Positions 21,309 through 22,996 of a stretch of 22,996 bases of DNA are shown here, in pieces. The DNA is from Candidatus Spechtiibacteriota bacterium (lineage in GTDB: Bacteria > Patescibacteriota > Minisyncoccia > Spechtbacterales > HO2-43-30), in NCBI GenBank assembly GCA_016177905.1, contig JACOUK010000062.1:1-22996 (forward strand), written 5' to 3'. How positions within the stretch are numbered: position 1 is the stretch's first letter; every line of letters starts with the position of its first letter. Under the pieces are notes generated by a model that saw nothing but the letters and a program-made list of their open reading frames with translations, was not told where the DNA came from and searched no databases. Made by a program: the position numbers and the translations under genes.

Positions 21309-22451
21309 TTATTGTACATCAGATTCTTGAAGCTCACGAGAGATGCGTTCGACCACGCTCTCTTCTCGATTCCCCATGATTGCGGGGACGGAAATGAGGA
21401 TAGTATTGCCGAGCTTCTTGCCCCCAAAAGATTTTTTAATTTTTTCCAATTGTTCCTCGCGCGGCGCGTGAAAAAGCGCGGCATATTCATTTTCTGCTTC
21501 CCAAAAAATCGCAAAAGATGCTTGCTGCGTAAAATTGTGCTTGAGTTCCGAAAGCACGGAGGGGACGAGCGCGTAAGTTCCTCCCGACTCCACAAAATCC
21601 TGATGAGCCAGTGTAAGCCATGCGAAATTGATATCCTTGCGAAAATTGAGTTTTGACATGGCGATGCCCCATAATTTCAGAAATTCGAATGATTTTGTTT
21701 TGAGGAGGTATTTGATAATAGTTTCGCGGTCGGCTTTACGTGTCATGAGATACGCGGCTTCGCAGAGTGTGTTTGGTTTTGTGCGGGAATTTTGAAAATT
21801 ATGGGTTTGCGCGATGATCCCGCACAGCAGCGAAGTCGCGACGTCTTTACTGATAAGATTTTCGTTCCATTTTCGGAGGAAGCTGGAAAGAATTTCAGAA
21901 CAAGAGGAAAGGGTCGGCTCGATGATATTGACTTGTCCGTATCGCTCGTTCGCGGAGTTGCGGTCGATATTTATGAGCAGTGTTTCAAAGAAAAATGAGG
22001 CATTGCGCTCAAACTCTTCGCCGAGCGATTTAAGGTCCGAAATTCCTATGGTTATGATGAGGTCGTAAGTGAATTTTGATAAGCTTATATGAAGATCTTC
22101 TGCTTCAAGATGCGTGCCCGACTCTGGAGTTATATGGATATTGAGATGAGGGGATGTTGTGCTGTATCCAATTTTTTTTATTGGTTTTTGAGCAACATCG
22201 AGAGAAATCGTGAGATCTTGAGAGCCGTTGATAGATTTTTTAAATTCATAACGCTTCGGCAAAAAAGAGAAGTGTTCGGGCATGGGGGATTCTGCGTAGA
22301 GAGAAATTTCTTTTTTTGTGTCGCCAAGGACGTGTGCGATTGCAAGCGCGGAAGGATAGGTGTCTTCCATTTCCCGTTCGCCCGCGATAATCAAAACACT
22401 CTTGCTGTTTCCCGCGTGCGTATACGCTTGTTGGTATTCATCGAGAGCCAT
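21309..22451 (-). CDS. Degenerate DHH/NrnA-like phosphoesterase homologue
   Basis: A 380-residue protein with the overall plan of DHH-DHHA1 phosphoesterases such as NrnA: a first strand-loop IIAGEREMEDTYPSALAIAHVL where active enzymes have DGDAIGS, YDLIITIGISDLKSLGEEF, then LLINIDRNSANERYGQVNIIEP (159-180) where the family has NIDHHxSNxxFG, SCSEILSSFL, and GIIAQTHNFQNSRTKPNTL (211-229) in place of GIxxDTGxF. The DHH triplet reads DRN and the later Asp is gone, so metal binding and catalysis are probably lost. It is followed 5 nt later by pilB, which suggests a structural or regulatory role in pilus/secretion ATPase function or nucleotide sensing. Family placement is from pattern likeness and is fairly confident. 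Confidence 0.75.
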   Translation of the reverse strand: MALDEYQQAYTHAGNSKSVLIIAGEREMEDTYPSALAIAHVLGDTKKEISLYAESPMPEHFSFLPKRYEFKKSINGSQDLTISLDVAQKPIKKIGYSTTSPHLNIHITPESGTHLEAEDLHISLSKFTYDLIITIGISDLKSLGEEFERNASFFFETLLINIDRNSANERYGQVNIIEPTLSSCSEILSSFLRKWNENLISKDVATSLLCGIIAQTHNFQNSRTKPNTLCEAAYLMTRKADRETIIKYLLKTKSFEFLKLWGIAMSKLNFRKDINFAWLTLAHQDFVESGGTYALVPSVLSELKHNFTQQASFAIFWEAENEYAALFHAPREEQLEKIKKSFGGKKLGNTILISVPAIMGNREESVVERISRELQESDVQ

Positions 22452-22496
22452 GAACGAGGGAGGACTTTTTAAAAAATAAAAATGGATAATCTACAC

Positions 22497-22525
22497 AATG
22501 TACCCTCTTTCATTTTTTGAGTCAA
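22497..22525 (-). promoter_or_regulatory. Promoter of the DHH-like/pilB operon
   Basis: On the minus strand: TTGACT (22525-22520), 17-nt spacer, TACATT (22502-22497). The start near 22490 leaves a leader of about 38 nt before the ATG at 22451. It lies back to back with the tsaE promoter in a 130-bp divergent gap. Confidence 0.6.
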
Positions 22526-22569
22526 TGAATGCGTACATACACGATTGCGTTTCATGGATAAAGGCGTAG

Positions 22570-22575
22570 TATAAT
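22570..22575 (+). promoter_or_regulatory. -10 box for leaderless tsaE transcript
   Basis: Perfect TATAAT ending 6 nt before the tsaE ATG, so transcription should begin on or next to the A of the start codon (22582). The best -35 is TTGCGT (22545-22550) at a long 19-bp spacing. Confidence 0.6.
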
Positions 22576-22581
22576 ACAAGG

Positions 22582-22996
22582 ATGAAGCGAGATTTTATCG
22601 TAAAAAGCGAAGAGGAGATGATGGAGCGCGCGAAAGTGTTTCTCAAAGAGGCACTTCTCGACGCCGAGGCAGAAAAGTCGCTCATTTTTTGTCTGACAGG
22701 CGAGCTTGGGGCAGGGAAAACCTATTTTACAAAAGGGCTTGCAAGCGCGCTTGGAATCACTGACATAAGAAGCCCCACGTTTGTGTTGATGAAAAAGTTT
22801 GTAATAAAAAACAACGGAACGCTCGGCAAAAAGTATTTTTACCACATCGACTGCTACAGGGTGCAGGCCCTCGCAGACGCAAAGCACATTGGCCTCGATA
22901 AGATGCTGGAAGATTCCCGCGCAATCTTCGCGATTGAGTGGGCGGAACGCATTCAAGCAGTTATTCCAAGGCCGTACTGGAAAGTAAAATTTCGAT
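22582..22996 (+). CDS. tsaE: tRNA threonylcarbamoyladenosine biosynthesis ATPase TsaE (3' end beyond window)
   Basis: The first 138 residues of the P-loop ATPase that works with TsaB and TsaD to make t6A on tRNAs reading ANN codons. Walker A is GELGAGKT (40-47), switch-like SPTFVLMKKF is at 64-73, HIDCYRV at 88-94 (usually HxDxYR) and AIEWAER at 117-123. Only the last residues of a typical 140-160 residue protein are missing past the window edge. The ATG is placed for a leaderless mRNA with TATAAT 6 nt upstream and no SD. It is divergent from the DHH-like gene. Confidence 0.95.
   Translation, partial: MKRDFIVKSEEEMMERAKVFLKEALLDAEAEKSLIFCLTGELGAGKTYFTKGLASALGITDIRSPTFVLMKKFVIKNNGTLGKKYFYHIDCYRVQALADAKHIGLDKMLEDSRAIFAIEWAERIQAVIPRPYWKVKFR

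Overview
The window looks like part of a Candidatus Patescibacteria (CPR, probably Parcubacteria-like) chromosome. This is inferred from compact genes, three small type IV secretion pilin-like proteins behind a membrane-anchored solute-binding protein, a lamin-tail surface protein, near-absence of Shine-Dalgarno (SD) sequences outside one operon, and TGA used as an ordinary stop (so not a UGA-recoded lineage). No taxonomic search could be run.

Right-pointing half (1-11959): the 3' part of gyrA, a small SAM methyltransferase, a solute-binding protein, three exported two-helix pilin-like proteins, a terminator, a consensus promoter with tRNA-Leu(UAG), and two overlapping Nudix genes of AT-richer look. 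A gene-free, hairpin-rich stretch of about 330 bp follows. Then comes a six-gene operon: MoxR ATPase, DUF58 protein, a BatD-like two-helix protein, a BatA-like VWA protein, a helical/TPR-like protein and a BatB-like VWA protein. Its order and membrane topologies match a diverged Bat (MoxR/VWA) system, a presumed AAA+ chaperone plus cell-envelope metal-binding VWA complex. It ends at a clear terminator at about 11968-12000.

Left-pointing half (22451 down to 12021), read in transcription order: a degenerate DHH/NrnA-like protein, a GspE/PilB ATPase, ruvB, a lamin-tail protein, yebC, ruvC, a 7TM membrane protein of the transglutaminase-7TM family, a RimK-like glutamate-ligase fused to a retropepsin-like protease, and a second ATP-grasp protein. 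The last three overlap or nearly touch and resemble the known amidoligase/7TM/aspartic-protease association. ruvC, yebC and ruvB form the usual recombination-repair neighbourhood, here split by other DNA. tsaE starts divergently at 22582 and runs off the end.

The main unexplained structure is a set of four long imperfect palindromes (114-202 bp), one in each gap after pilB, ruvB, the lamin-tail gene and yebC. Their outer arms are self-complementary but differ between copies, and the outer edge of each lies within about 8 nt of the upstream gene's stop codon. The two around yebC share the same core in opposite orientation. The one between pilB and ruvB also has a near-consensus promoter facing into it and a U7 tract at the far end, so it might encode a small RNA. 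Other points of note are a 127-bp near-identical tract shared by two pilin genes, several apparently leaderless promoters, and concentration of strong SD sequences in the Bat-like operon.
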